From an uncultured cyanobacterium (GTDB lineage: Bacteria > Cyanobacteriota > Cyanobacteriia > Cyanobacteriales > Nostocaceae), in contig CAIVAU010000118.1 of NCBI GenBank assembly GCA_903903925.1, positions 1-35,216 on the forward strand: a stretch of DNA of 35,216 bases. The letters run 5' to 3'. Position 1 is the first letter of the stretch. Each line of letters opens with the position of its first letter. The position numbers and the translations under genes were made by a program. The notes beneath the pieces are model-generated. The model saw only the letters and a program-made list of their open reading frames with translations. It ran no database searches and had not been told where the DNA came from. Positions 26,842 through 35,211 of this stretch are shown here, piece by piece.

Positions 26842-28239
26842 TTATGCTGTTAAGGCAGGACGATGCCCAATCCAAGGGTTAGCGGCTTCCAGTTGTGCAG
26901 CTAAGCGGATCAGGGTGGCTTCAGCCGCAGGTCGTCCCACCAACTGGACGCTCATCGGTAAACCATTAGGATCAAAACCGACAGGAAGTGCGATCGCTGG
27001 TTGTCCAGTACCATTAGCTGGGGGACAAGGAGCAACCCAATGAACAATCTTTTGGAATGTTTCTTCGGGACTCAAATGTGCCCATTCCCCAACGCGGATA
27101 GGAGAATGTAGATAAACTGGCAATACCAAAACATCTACGGTGTTAAAAAATGCCACAATGAGTCGCGATACGATCTGCAATTGGGAAACGGCTTTGAGAT
27201 ACTCACCAGCAGAACCGGTTCGTGCTATCAGCCATTGGTTCATCGGCTGCATGGCCTCAGATGGAATACCCGACGCGGCTACCCCACTTTGCCAAACCAA
27301 TTGAAACGGTTCAACTAACCCACTGAAGTCTGGACATTTCTCTTCAACTGTATGACCAAGTTCTTGTAATAACTGAACTGTTTGTAGGACGCCTTGCTTG
27401 CAATTGGCATCAGCTTCTCCCAGAGGAGAGATATTTGTACTATAAGCAATTCGCAAACGACCAGGTTTTTCTTGAGTAGCAGCAAGAAATGATTGTTCGG
27501 GATCGCTTAACCAGTAAGGATCGCCTGTGACATAGCCAGACATAACGTCTAAAAGGGCGGCTGCATCAGCGACAGTTCGCGCCAATGGACCATGGGTCGC
27601 CAGACCACTCAGGCGATCGCCTACTGGTGCATGAGACACCCGTCCTCTTGATGGCTTGATGCCCACCAAGCCACAACATGCAGCAGGACCACGAATCGAA
27701 CCACCACCATCAGAACCTTGAGCGATCGCGCACAACCCTGCTGCTACCGCCGCCGCTGCACCACCACTAGAACCGCCTGCGGTGTATTCCAAATTCCACG
27801 GATTTCTAGCTGGAGGCAATCCCGTAGGTTCTGTATAAGGAAATGAACCCAGTTCTGAAGTTGCTGTTTTACCCAGAATAATAAACCCAGCTTGCTTAAT
27901 CCGCGTTACGACCCCATCATCATACTCAGGAACATTATTCAGTAATGCCGGATTCCCATAAGTACACCTAACACCCGCGACACAGGTCAGGTCTTTGATG
28001 GAAATGGGCACCCCGAAAAACGGCGGTAGTTCCGAAGCACCTGTGAGCATTTCTGTTTTGGCTTTGGCATCTGCGATCGCTTGCTCTGCCGTCACCGTAA
28101 AATAACTTCCTAACTGAGGATTCACGCTAGAGATGCGTTGTAAGTATGTTTCCACCAACTCTAGGGGCGACACTTCCCGACGACGGATGAACTGTGCCTG
28201 TTCTAATGCCGTCGTAAAGACTAAATCTACTTGATTCAT
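26842..28239 (-). CDS. Amidase-signature family hydrolase
   Basis: A 465-residue enzyme with the complete Ser-cisSer-Lys triad of the amidase signature family: Lys82 (SIKDL), Ser157 (AGGSSGG) and nucleophile Ser181 (GGGSIRGPA). The 75- and 24-residue spacings equal those of characterised members. It hydrolyses amides to carboxylic acid and ammonia. It is close in length to GatA, but in the absence of gatC/gatB nearby and with divergent ends I treat it as a general amidase. It is transcribed alone, with no tied neighbour. Confidence 0.92.
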   Translation of the reverse strand: MNQVDLVFTTALEQAQFIRRREVSPLELVETYLQRISSVNPQLGSYFTVTAEQAIADAKAKTEMLTGASELPPFFGVPISIKDLTCVAGVRCTYGNPALLNNVPEYDDGVVTRIKQAGFIILGKTATSELGSFPYTEPTGLPPARNPWNLEYTAGGSSGGAAAAVAAGLCAIAQGSDGGGSIRGPAACCGLVGIKPSRGRVSHAPVGDRLSGLATHGPLARTVADAAALLDVMSGYVTGDPYWLSDPEQSFLAATQEKPGRLRIAYSTNISPLGEADANCKQGVLQTVQLLQELGHTVEEKCPDFSGLVEPFQLVWQSGVAASGIPSEAMQPMNQWLIARTGSAGEYLKAVSQLQIVSRLIVAFFNTVDVLVLPVYLHSPIRVGEWAHLSPEETFQKIVHWVAPCPPANGTGQPAIALPVGFDPNGLPMSVQLVGRPAAEATLIRLAAQLEAANPWIGHRPALTA

Positions 28240-28953
28240 ACGTTAATTTGGGAGCAATTTTGTTTACTAGTCTGTGATCACCAATACAATATCTTCGCAA
28301 ATCAATGCTTTTAAATTTAAATTGAGCAAAGAGGAGATGATTTTAAATTATTTTTAAGTTGATGAACATGAAAAACTATAAGATAAGAGCGGGGTGGATC
28401 AAAAAAGGAAATCACGTGTATCATCAATTCCTTAGATAACATAGATTGTAGCGATTTATAGTCTCTCGATGATCGCTGCTGTGGCAATCCTAAATGATTC
28501 GTGAACAGGGAAACCCAGTGTTTCCGAGAAACTTGGTTTCTCAACGCTTACGCTTTCAAAGACAGAATGGCGGTGGTAAAGCCCATTCTAACCCCTAAAG
28601 GAGTGGGATTCACTGAAAAATCAAATAGGATCGTTATAGTTGTTTCTCTCTCTCTAATGTTCCTTGCTGATGGCTAACGGCGAATGATTTCAACGGAGGT
28701 GCAGCACAAAAGGAAATCTTTTCAGTATCGTGGGTGCTTTTTTGCAGTGGATGTAGCTTGATATAAAACGCACAGATAGCAATTTTTGACGACAACCTGC
28801 CCCTCTTAATCATCTCAAACGAAGGGTAAATACTCGTGTGCCTGTTTTTTGGAAAAATTTACTACATTTTTTTAGTTGTAAGTACGCAATATTCCGGAAT
28901 AGCAGTAATTTTGGCTGTCAAAGGAAATATGGTTGTTAGTAAAATGAAATACA
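28240..28953. other. 714-base intergenic region with small palindromes
   Basis: No convincing gene. It holds two adjoining palindromes (28509-28542) and a hairpin at 28582-28607 (CCCATTCT/GGAGTGGG, 10-base loop) that resembles 3' ends of IS200/IS605-type elements, though no tnpB is present. The right end contains the upstream region of the peptidoglycan-binding protein gene. Confidence 0.5.
28509..28542. repeat. Twin adjacent palindromes
   Basis: GGAAAC/GTTTCC (28509-28525, 5-base loop) directly adjoins GAGAAAC/GTTTCTC (28526-28542, 3-base loop). Both resemble the GAGAAACC-GGTTTCTC family of dispersed cyanobacterial palindromes. Confidence 0.75.
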
Positions 28954-29691
28954 ATGAGTGATATTGCCCTGCTGATGACGGGCGTGTTAGCGACAGGACA
29001 ACCATCGCCGCCAATTTTACCGGAGCAACCACTGGTACAGTCAAACAATGATGGCGTGGAACAGTCAACAGGAGATCAGTTATTTGAGTTAGTTCCAACG
29101 ACTCAAATGACGCCTCCTGAGTTCATACAACCAAATGGGACAATCCCCTCGACTCCGCCAACATCTACAATAGAGCGGAGTTCAGGCTCTCATGTGTCAT
29201 CAACAGACACTGGCGGCAATACCCTTCAATCGGTTCCCTTTCAGGAGTATGGTCAAAAATTACACCAAAAGTACACTAAGAATTTATTAAAATTACCCGC
29301 ACTGAGGGAAAACGCTCTCAGAAGTTCCCCACAGACAAGCCCTTTACCGATCTTAAGTCAGCCAACAGACAGTATGCTCCCCCAGCAAAGACGTGCTACA
29401 AAGATTGGTGATAAATCAACGTCAACAGACGAACAAGGCAGCAACAACAAGATGGGTACGAAAAAAGCCCAAAACTTTACTAGCCCCTCTCTGCCACCAC
29501 TACAATTTGGTGACTCTGGTATTTCTGTTAGAGTCTTGCAAAAGCTATTATTGTCTAATGGTTATTCTATTCAAGTTGATGGGGTTTTTGGTGCACTGAC
29601 AGAGACTGCTGTCAAAGCCTTTCAATATCGACGAAATCTAATTGTAGATGGGATAGTTGGTCAAAAAACTTGGTATGAGTTGACAAACTAG
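28954..29691 (+). CDS. Peptidoglycan-binding-domain protein with long disordered N-terminus
   Basis: 245 residues. About 170 residues rich in Pro, Ser, Thr and Gln, probably disordered, precede one C-terminal PG_binding_1 domain (about 180-243: LQFGDSGISVRVLQKLL, VDGVFGALTETAVKAFQ, VDGIVGQKTWYEL). The start MSDIALLMTGVLATG is only weakly hydrophobic and gives no clear signal peptide. No catalytic domain is present, so it may anchor to the cell wall through its C-terminus or be a fragment of a larger lytic enzyme. A possible terminator hairpin follows. Confidence 0.85.
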   Translation: MSDIALLMTGVLATGQPSPPILPEQPLVQSNNDGVEQSTGDQLFELVPTTQMTPPEFIQPNGTIPSTPPTSTIERSSGSHVSSTDTGGNTLQSVPFQEYGQKLHQKYTKNLLKLPALRENALRSSPQTSPLPILSQPTDSMLPQQRRATKIGDKSTSTDEQGSNNKMGTKKAQNFTSPSLPPLQFGDSGISVRVLQKLLLSNGYSIQVDGVFGALTETAVKAFQYRRNLIVDGIVGQKTWYELTN

Positions 29692-29708
29692 CGCTGCAGT
29701 CCGGAAGT

Positions 29709-29742
29709 CAAAAGCCAAAAGAATTATATATCACGGCTTTTG
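29709..29742 (+). terminator. Possible terminator after the PG-binding gene
   Basis: CAAAAGCC (709-716) and GGCTTTTG (735-742) form an 8-bp stem with an 18-base A+T-rich loop. The T-run sits in the right arm; the fold is plausible but not classic. Confidence 0.4.
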
Positions 29743-29834
29743 CCTGTTGGAAATTGTTGATTTATTTCTGCCGCGTTGTGCTGGTTATTAGGGAACTGAA
29801 AGCACAATCTATAACTTATGATTTAAGATATGAG

Positions 29835-29908
29835 GGCGAACGAGGGGACTTGAACCCCCGAGTGGTGGAACCACAATCCACTGCCTTAACCACTTGGCTA
29901 CGCTCGCC
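29835..29908 (-). tRNA. tRNA-His (GUG)
   Basis: A full cloverleaf on the minus strand. The acceptor is GCGAGCG/CGTTCGC, T8-A9 follow, the D arm holds AGTGGTTAAGGC, the anticodon arm is GTGGA-TTGTGGT-TCCAC with anticodon GTG, and the T arm contains GGTTCAAGTCC. The extra G at position -1 opposite C73, the His identity mark, is encoded in the DNA. CCA is not encoded. Confidence 0.96.
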
Positions 29909-30023
29909 ATTGTATTCGTGATTATAACACATCTCTGGTGAATTGATCCAGAAATTTATTTTTAGGAACGGACTTCGTTAATCTGGAGTCTTAAGGACTA
30001 AGCGCAAATCACAGCCGAGAAAC

Positions 30024-30404
30024 ATGAGATTCGTTACAATTATTACATGTGTAGGAGTAGTAGGACTAGCTGCTTTAGGGGTGGCAATGGCAAAGACCAA
30101 TCCTAGTAAGGCTGAATATGAAGAGTATGCAGTGCAACGGCTGACAGAATACTTAAAACAAAATGTCTGTAAGAAGACTCCCAGTTTATTAGGAAATTTA
30201 ATTAATGTCAATTGCGATAAACTGGTAGACTCGGCAAAACCGCAAATGCGGGAGGTCATAGTTGGTAATACTCAAAGGCAAGATTTTATTATTTTTAGTA
30301 TTTACCGTACAAATTTCACGCTGAATGCCTGGGTACCTTCATATAAATTAGAGACGGTGGGAGCCTTTGACAAGTTCTATACTTACAACAGTGAAAAGCA
30401 ATAA
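30024..30404 (+). CDS. DUF4359 family protein
   Basis: A 126-residue protein with an N-terminal hydrophobic signal or anchor (about 4-22, ending AMA), then NPSKAEYEEYAVQRLTEYL, two Cys (49 and 64) and FSIYRTNFTLNAWVPSYKLETVG. This pattern matches the DUF4359 family, widespread in cyanobacteria. Its function is unknown; it is probably periplasmic or membrane-anchored, and the Cys pair may form a disulfide. Confidence 0.85.
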   Translation: MRFVTIITCVGVVGLAALGVAMAKTNPSKAEYEEYAVQRLTEYLKQNVCKKTPSLLGNLINVNCDKLVDSAKPQMREVIVGNTQRQDFIIFSIYRTNFTLNAWVPSYKLETVGAFDKFYTYNSEKQ

Positions 30405-30450
30405 GGGAGTGGGGAGTGGGGGGAGTGTGGGGAGTGGGGGGAGTGTGGGG
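30405..30450 (+). repeat. G-rich 18-base tandem repeat
   Basis: Two copies of GGGGAGTGGGGGGAGTGT (30411-30446) with partial copies on both sides, right after the DUF4359 stop. Runs of four to six G's could fold as a G-quadruplex on the + strand. Confidence 0.9.
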
Positions 30451-30494
30451 AGAAGTCAACTGTTAGATCCTATATTGAACTAAACGTTTAAGTT

Positions 30495-31280
30495 ATGCCC
30501 TTGCTCATGCCATGTGCTTATCTATTGGTATCTCACGGTAGTCACGATCCCCGCCCTGTGATTGCTATGCAACAATTAGCAGAACTGGTATCTCGCAAGG
30601 TACAAAGCAACTTGATTGACAGTTGTTACCAAAGTAATATTGTGAGTAGTGGTGTAGCTTCACAGCTAGGGTGTAAGACATTAGTAGGGACAGCATACTT
30701 AGAACTCAGTCCTGAACCGCTGCACGAGCAAATCAAAAGATTTGGCATTAGCACTATTGCTCAGGGGTGTCATTGCCTCAAAATCTTACCTCTGTTTCTC
30801 CTCCCAGGCGTGCATGTCATGGAAGACATTCCGAATGAAGTGGTACTAGCTGAGCAGGCTCTAGGTCAAGATATCATCATAAAGCAACAGCCATACTTAG
30901 GTAGTCACCCTGGTTTAGAATCTCTGCTGGAGAAGCAGTTGGCTGCAACAACAGCAGAAGCGAGAATTCTTTTAGCTCATGGTAGCCGTCGTCCTCTTTC
31001 ATCTCATCCAATAGAAGCATTGGCGGCGGCTTTAGGAGCAGTGGCTGCTTATTGGTCTGTACCGCCTAGTCTGGAATCGCGGGTACAAGAGTTGGTGATT
31101 GCTGGGTGTCGGAACATCGTTATTGTGCCATATTTTCTGTTTGTAGGTGGCATAACAGATGCGATCGCCCACAAGCAAGAAGAGTTAAAATTACAGTTCC
31201 CTGAGGTGAGTTTTCAACTAGCAGAGCCTTTGGGAGCAACTGTAGAATTAGCCGAGCTGATTTGGGATTTGATAGGATGA
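30495..31280 (+). CDS. sirB: Sirohydrochlorin chelatase, two-domain CbiX/SirB
   Basis: A 261-residue class II chelatase of two similar halves. Metal-binding His14 is in the N-terminal LVSHGSHDPR and a matching LLAHGSRRP (His162) opens the second half. It inserts Fe2+ (or Co2+) into sirohydrochlorin, the last step to siroheme. It overlaps the uroporphyrinogen-III methyltransferase gene by four bases, so both siroheme steps flanking precorrin-2 oxidation are in one operon. Siroheme is needed by nitrite and sulfite reductases. Confidence 0.9.
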   Translation: MPLLMPCAYLLVSHGSHDPRPVIAMQQLAELVSRKVQSNLIDSCYQSNIVSSGVASQLGCKTLVGTAYLELSPEPLHEQIKRFGISTIAQGCHCLKILPLFLLPGVHVMEDIPNEVVLAEQALGQDIIIKQQPYLGSHPGLESLLEKQLAATTAEARILLAHGSRRPLSSHPIEALAAALGAVAAYWSVPPSLESRVQELVIAGCRNIVIVPYFLFVGGITDAIAHKQEELKLQFPEVSFQLAEPLGATVELAELIWDLIG

Positions 31281-32134
31281 ACCGCGAAGCAGATGGCGGG
31301 CAAGATGCTTCCCCTACAGAAGGGGGGAAGAAGCCTTTAGGTAGGGTCTACTTAGTGGGTGCGGGACCGGGAGATCCAGGATTGATGACTCTTAAGGGTA
31401 AGGGTTTGTTAGAGTGTGCTGATGTCGTCATCTATGATGCATTGGTCAGTCCTACGATTCTGAACATGATTCATCCTCGGGCAGAAAAAATTAATGCTGG
31501 TAAGCGACGAGGACGCCATTCAATGATGCAGGAAGAAACGACGCAGTTACTAATTGATCAGGCGCAGGAGCATGCGATTGTGGTACGGCTTAAGGGTGGC
31601 GACCCGTTTATGTTTGGTCGCGGCGGCGAAGAGATGGAAGAATTGGTAAAAGCTGGGATATCAGTGGAGGTTGTGCCTGGAATTACATCGGGAATCGCTG
31701 CCCCAGCTTATGCAGGGATTCCCTTAACCCATCGGTTGTATAGTTCGTCAGTGACTTTTGTGACTGGTCATGAGACTGCTGGTAAGTATCGCCCAGCAAT
31801 CAATTGGCATGCGATCGCCCACGGTTCAGAAACGATCGTGATTTACATGGGAATTCACAACCTGCCTTATATTGTCGAACAATTAACAACATCTGGGCTG
31901 AGTTTAGAAACACCGATAGCATTAGTCCGCTGGGGTACTCGACCTGATCAGGAAGAATTGACTGGTCAGTTAGGGACGATAGTAGAGCAAGTTGAGGCAA
32001 CTGGTTTTGCAGCACCGGCGATCGTTGTCATTGGTGCAGTGGTGAGGATGCATAAAGAGAACTCAGGAGTCAGGAGTCAGGAGTCAGGAGTCGGGAGTCA
32101 GCTTGGGAATTCTGTGGGACTGGCGTCTGAGTAA
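31277..32134 (+). CDS. cobA: Uroporphyrinogen-III C-methyltransferase
   Basis: The ATG at 31277 overlaps the chelatase stop as ATGA and is preferred over the TTG at 31262. Family signatures are plain: YLVGAGPGDPGLMTLKG, VVRLKGGDPFMFGRGGEE and PGITSGIAAPAYAGIPLTHR. The enzyme uses two S-adenosylmethionines to make precorrin-2, the branch point to siroheme and cobalamin. After the catalytic domain (ending near VVIGAVVRM) there is a foreign tail of about 28 residues, the first part coded by GTCAGGA repeats (SGVRSQE) and the rest by unrelated sequence. The tail is probably harmless. Confidence 0.95.
   Translation: MNREADGGQDASPTEGGKKPLGRVYLVGAGPGDPGLMTLKGKGLLECADVVIYDALVSPTILNMIHPRAEKINAGKRRGRHSMMQEETTQLLIDQAQEHAIVVRLKGGDPFMFGRGGEEMEELVKAGISVEVVPGITSGIAAPAYAGIPLTHRLYSSSVTFVTGHETAGKYRPAINWHAIAHGSETIVIYMGIHNLPYIVEQLTTSGLSLETPIALVRWGTRPDQEELTGQLGTIVEQVEATGFAAPAIVVIGAVVRMHKENSGVRSQESGVGSQLGNSVGLASE
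32062..32100 (+). repeat. Heptamer array (GTCAGGA) inside the cobA 3' end
   Basis: Five units, the first and last with one change, plus GTCA. They are translated as SGVRSQE repeats: three heptamers equal seven codons, so the frame survives. Confidence 0.95.
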
Positions 32135-32202
32135 AGGGGTTTAAATCTCCATCCAATTTATTCTGACGAATGTCTCCTGACGAATGTATTCTTCTTGAAA
32201 TT

Positions 32203-32229
32203 GTTAACAGTTAACTGTTAGCTGTTAAC
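32203..32229. repeat. Nested palindrome at the CheA-like stop codon
   Basis: GTTAACAG (32203-32210) and CTGTTAAC (32222-32229) are inverted copies, and a perfect 16-base palindrome TAACAGTTAACTGTTA (32205-32220) is nested within. The minus-strand kinase stop (32225-32227) lies in it. It may end transcripts from both convergent genes. Confidence 0.85.
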
Positions 32230-33679
32230 GCTCCAGAAAAGGCACTGACAGTATAAACGTAGTTCCTACTCCCGGTATTGTATTCACTTTAATCTCTCCT
32301 TGGACAAGTTTAAGCTTGTTGCAAACCATATCCATACCTACACCGCAACAGGGTAGTGTTGTCACTTGCTTAGATGTAGAAAACCCAGGTGATAATAGTT
32401 CTTCATCTGTCGCTGGCGTCAGTATTGGCTCTAACTCTCTTGCTAGGGTACGAGTGCGTATTTTTTCCTGCCAAAGACCACGACCATCATCTCTGATGGT
32501 AATAAGCGTGCGATCGCCATGATGAGTGGCTTTAATTTCAATTAATCCTTGTTCTGGCTTACCGCAGGCACGGCGAGTGGCAGCATCTTCAATTCCATGT
32601 TCAAAGGCATTGCGTAACAAGTGCATCAAAGGCTCATTCAAAGCCTCCAAAATCCCACACTCAATCAAGGTGCTAGCGCCCTCAATTTTCAAGTGTACAT
32701 TTTTGCCGTATTCTACACTCATATCGTGCAAGGCTCCAGGAAAGCGCTCTACGATCTCTGATAGTGGGCGCATCTGTACTTGAGTAAAGGACTGTTGCAG
32801 TTGCTGAGCGGTTTTATTTAGTAAACAATTAACTTGATCTGTATCTTTCAAGCTATGTTGAATATTGGTTGTAATTTCTTGAATCTTAACAATAGTTTCC
32901 ATCACTGTCTGGTAAAGGACGTTTAGTTCGTTATGGTGGTCTATTTCTAAAGAACTGTCCAATTTCCAGTCATTATGTCCCTGATATTGAATTAATTTTG
33001 TGTAGGCAAGATGTAGCTCGTAACTTTCTCGCTCAATATTCTTAACACGGTTGCTGAGATGACGACTAAGTTTGTGTAATCTTTCTATTTGCATTTTAAA
33101 GCTGTGAGGTTGGATAGTAAATTTCCCAAATAAATTATTCACTTGCTCAAGCTGCTTGAGGGAAACCCGAAGTTTATTTTCTTGGTTTTCCGTCTTATGA
33201 CTACAAGTACTTGATTGTAATAGGTCTACAAATTTGTCATTTTTTTCTGAAAATTCTCTTTCAGTTGGGTAGCCTAAACGATCATGTATTTCTTCAAAAA
33301 GCGGATAGCAAAAAGCTGCCAACCACTGCTCATCTACCGTATGACCCTCTGAATATAACTTTACTATTTGACGTAGCCAATCTACTCCAGATAGTAGTAA
33401 GCTGTGTGAATCAGTGTCAATTTCTAGAGAGCTTTTGTGAGTTTGCAACAGTATAAACACGTCTTCCAGACGATGAGCTAAATCACTTAGAATCCGAAAT
33501 CCCATTATGTCCGCGCCACCTTTGATAGAATGAGCGGCTCTAAGTGCAGCATTTATTTTTTGCAGAGCAATCTGACCGTTATCTTTTCCTTCTAATAATA
33601 CAGCTTCAAGAGTATTTAGATATTCTGTTGCTTCCTCCAGAAACTGGATCTGGATTTCTAGTTTCTTCTCATTAGTCAT
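32225..33679 (-). CDS. CheA-like histidine kinase without CheW domain
   Basis: 484 residues. An N-terminal Hpt domain has the phosphorylated His50 in AAHSIKGGADIMG. A long helical linker and dimerisation region (about 165-320) follows, then the HATPase domain: N box LLRNAFEHGIED, G1 box DDGRGL, GFSTSKQVTTLPCCGVGMDMV and GVGTTFILSVP. The frame stops directly after it, so the C-terminal CheW-like (P5) domain and the receiver of many cyanobacterial hybrid CheA proteins are missing. With the PatA-like regulator upstream on the same strand it probably forms a two-component set of the type used for motility, pili or patterning. Coupling to a chemoreceptor would need another route. Confidence 0.9.
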   Translation of the reverse strand: MTNEKKLEIQIQFLEEATEYLNTLEAVLLEGKDNGQIALQKINAALRAAHSIKGGADIMGFRILSDLAHRLEDVFILLQTHKSSLEIDTDSHSLLLSGVDWLRQIVKLYSEGHTVDEQWLAAFCYPLFEEIHDRLGYPTEREFSEKNDKFVDLLQSSTCSHKTENQENKLRVSLKQLEQVNNLFGKFTIQPHSFKMQIERLHKLSRHLSNRVKNIERESYELHLAYTKLIQYQGHNDWKLDSSLEIDHHNELNVLYQTVMETIVKIQEITTNIQHSLKDTDQVNCLLNKTAQQLQQSFTQVQMRPLSEIVERFPGALHDMSVEYGKNVHLKIEGASTLIECGILEALNEPLMHLLRNAFEHGIEDAATRRACGKPEQGLIEIKATHHGDRTLITIRDDGRGLWQEKIRTRTLARELEPILTPATDEELLSPGFSTSKQVTTLPCCGVGMDMVCNKLKLVQGEIKVNTIPGVGTTFILSVPFLER

Positions 33680-34000
33680 GAGTCATTGGTCATTGGGAGA
33701 GAGTATGCCCAAGCACCTACACCGACTTGTAGATGCCCAGAGGGCGGTGAGACAGCGCTGCAGGAGAGTTTCCCTCCGCAGGGTAGAAACTGGCGTTCAT
33801 TATTCAGTAGAGACACGATGTTTCTCGCATGTCTATTAAACAAACGACAAACTTAACTAACCTTGAAGGTACAGAAACTCTCTGATAATTTCTGCTATAT
33901 ATTTACTATTTTTGTTAACAAATTTTTTACTAAGTAGTTACAGATTTGTAGCCATCGCTACCAACTCAGCGTTCATAATTCATAATTCATAATTCATAAT
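33680..34000. other. Repeat-rich gap between the kinase and regulator genes
   Basis: 321 bases without a gene. It holds GAGTCATTGGTCATTGG-type heptamer relics next to the kinase start, an imperfect palindrome CTGCAGGAG/CTCCGCAG (33758-33781) that is, from memory, frequent in Nostocales, and the TTCATAA array. A promoter for the kinase is expected here but not seen. Confidence 0.55.
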
Positions 34001-34003
34001 TCA
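33972..34003. repeat. Heptamer array (TTCATAA)4 ending in the PatA-like stop codon
   Basis: Four exact TTCATAA units and a partial fifth (TTCA). The last three bases of the partial unit, read on the minus strand, are the TGA stop of the regulator. Confidence 0.92.
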
Positions 34004-35074
34004 GACAATGTGTTGAAAAATGAGTTTTAGCAAATCAGCTTGTGTACAAGGCTTGGCTAAATAACCTGATGCTCCGACAATTTTTGATTTGCATCTATGT
34101 ATAAGCCCTGCCCTTTCTGTCGCCAGAATTACAGGAACATTTTGGAAAGAAGAATGTTTACGTAGCAAGGAACATAATTCATAGCCATTTAAAACTGGCA
34201 TCTCAGTGCCTAGTAAAATGATATCCGGTTTAATCCGAAGAATTTGGATTAAAGCTTTTACAGGATTGTTAACGCCGATAAAAGAAAAGGTTTGAGCATC
34301 TAAATAACTTTTAATCTGATTCAATCCTGTTGAACTATCATCTACACAGAAAACTGTATAAAGTTTTTTAGCAACAGTTTGTTGGTAAATTTGCTGACGA
34401 CTATTACTGTTAGTGTGAACACGAGGAGGCAAAATGCCATTTTGGTTCACAAATTTTTGCTCATTCTTGGTTGAAGATAGTCGTGTTTGCTGGCTGAAAG
34501 CATGAAGGCGCTGCTGTTGTACAACTTGTGACTGAATATTTCCAGGATTGCGCGATCGCTTTTGACAGTGTTCGACTAGTAAAAATAGATCCAGACAGCA
34601 GAACTTTGGCATCTCATCAAGAAAACTTTTAGAAGTAAATTCGTAACTTCCCTCTTTTAATCTTAGGAAAGACTCCATAACCTCTAACGCCAATTGTTCT
34701 ATCAGTATTCCTGCTTGAAGAGGAGTTAGATACTTCTGATTAACTAACCAGCAAATAGCTAGATAATCTGGATTAGGTATTGCCTGATTCTCAATTCCAG
34801 TTTCAAAGATCACTTGCAACTGCTTATAGATTCCATTATGGAGAGTCGGAATTTGCTGACTCAACCGCTTTAAATTTCTGTAAAGAATATTAAACATTTT
34901 CTCTGGAGAGCAGGCATAAATCAGCTTACCTTCATTAAAATAGAATGACCAAGAAGCTGAGGCGCTAAAAACTTGCAAACAACCATTAGTAGACTGACTA
35001 GTTATTTTAGTTAATAGAGAGAGTGGCTGTAAAGCTTGAAAAAACCTGTATCTACCAATGGGAAGTGTGTTCAT
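34001..35074 (-). CDS. PatA-like response regulator with a degenerate receiver
   Basis: 357 residues. The N-terminal part (about 8-170) matches the DUF4388/PatA-type effector domain (GCLQV...WSFYFNEGKLIYA). A polar, Gln/Ser-rich linker (175-235) follows, then a CheY-like receiver (238-357). Receiver residues Asp245/Asp246, Thr319 and Lys341 are present, but the phosphoacceptor position is Gly289 (ILLGTEMP where relatives have LLD-x-x-MP). The codon is GGC, one transition from GAC. It should not be phosphorylated in the usual way. PatA and PixG/PilG-like proteins act in heterocyst patterning and in pilus or phototaxis control; the kinase downstream supports that setting. An array of heptamers lies 27 bases upstream of the start. 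Confidence 0.85.
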   Translation of the reverse strand: MNTLPIGRYRFFQALQPLSLLTKITSQSTNGCLQVFSASASWSFYFNEGKLIYACSPEKMFNILYRNLKRLSQQIPTLHNGIYKQLQVIFETGIENQAIPNPDYLAICWLVNQKYLTPLQAGILIEQLALEVMESFLRLKEGSYEFTSKSFLDEMPKFCCLDLFLLVEHCQKRSRNPGNIQSQVVQQQRLHAFSQQTRLSSTKNEQKFVNQNGILPPRVHTNSNSRQQIYQQTVAKKLYTVFCVDDSSTGLNQIKSYLDAQTFSFIGVNNPVKALIQILRIKPDIILLGTEMPVLNGYELCSLLRKHSSFQNVPVILATERAGLIHRCKSKIVGASGYLAKPCTQADLLKLIFQHIV

Positions 35075-35100
35075 AAAGATTGTTGGGGAATGAAGTAAAT

Positions 35101-35211
<111 letters not shown>

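Noticed and set aside
30405..30450. G-quadruplex regulator
   Set aside because: The G-runs permit it, but the tract is an 18-base tandem repeat and nothing links it to control of a gene; kept only as a repeat.
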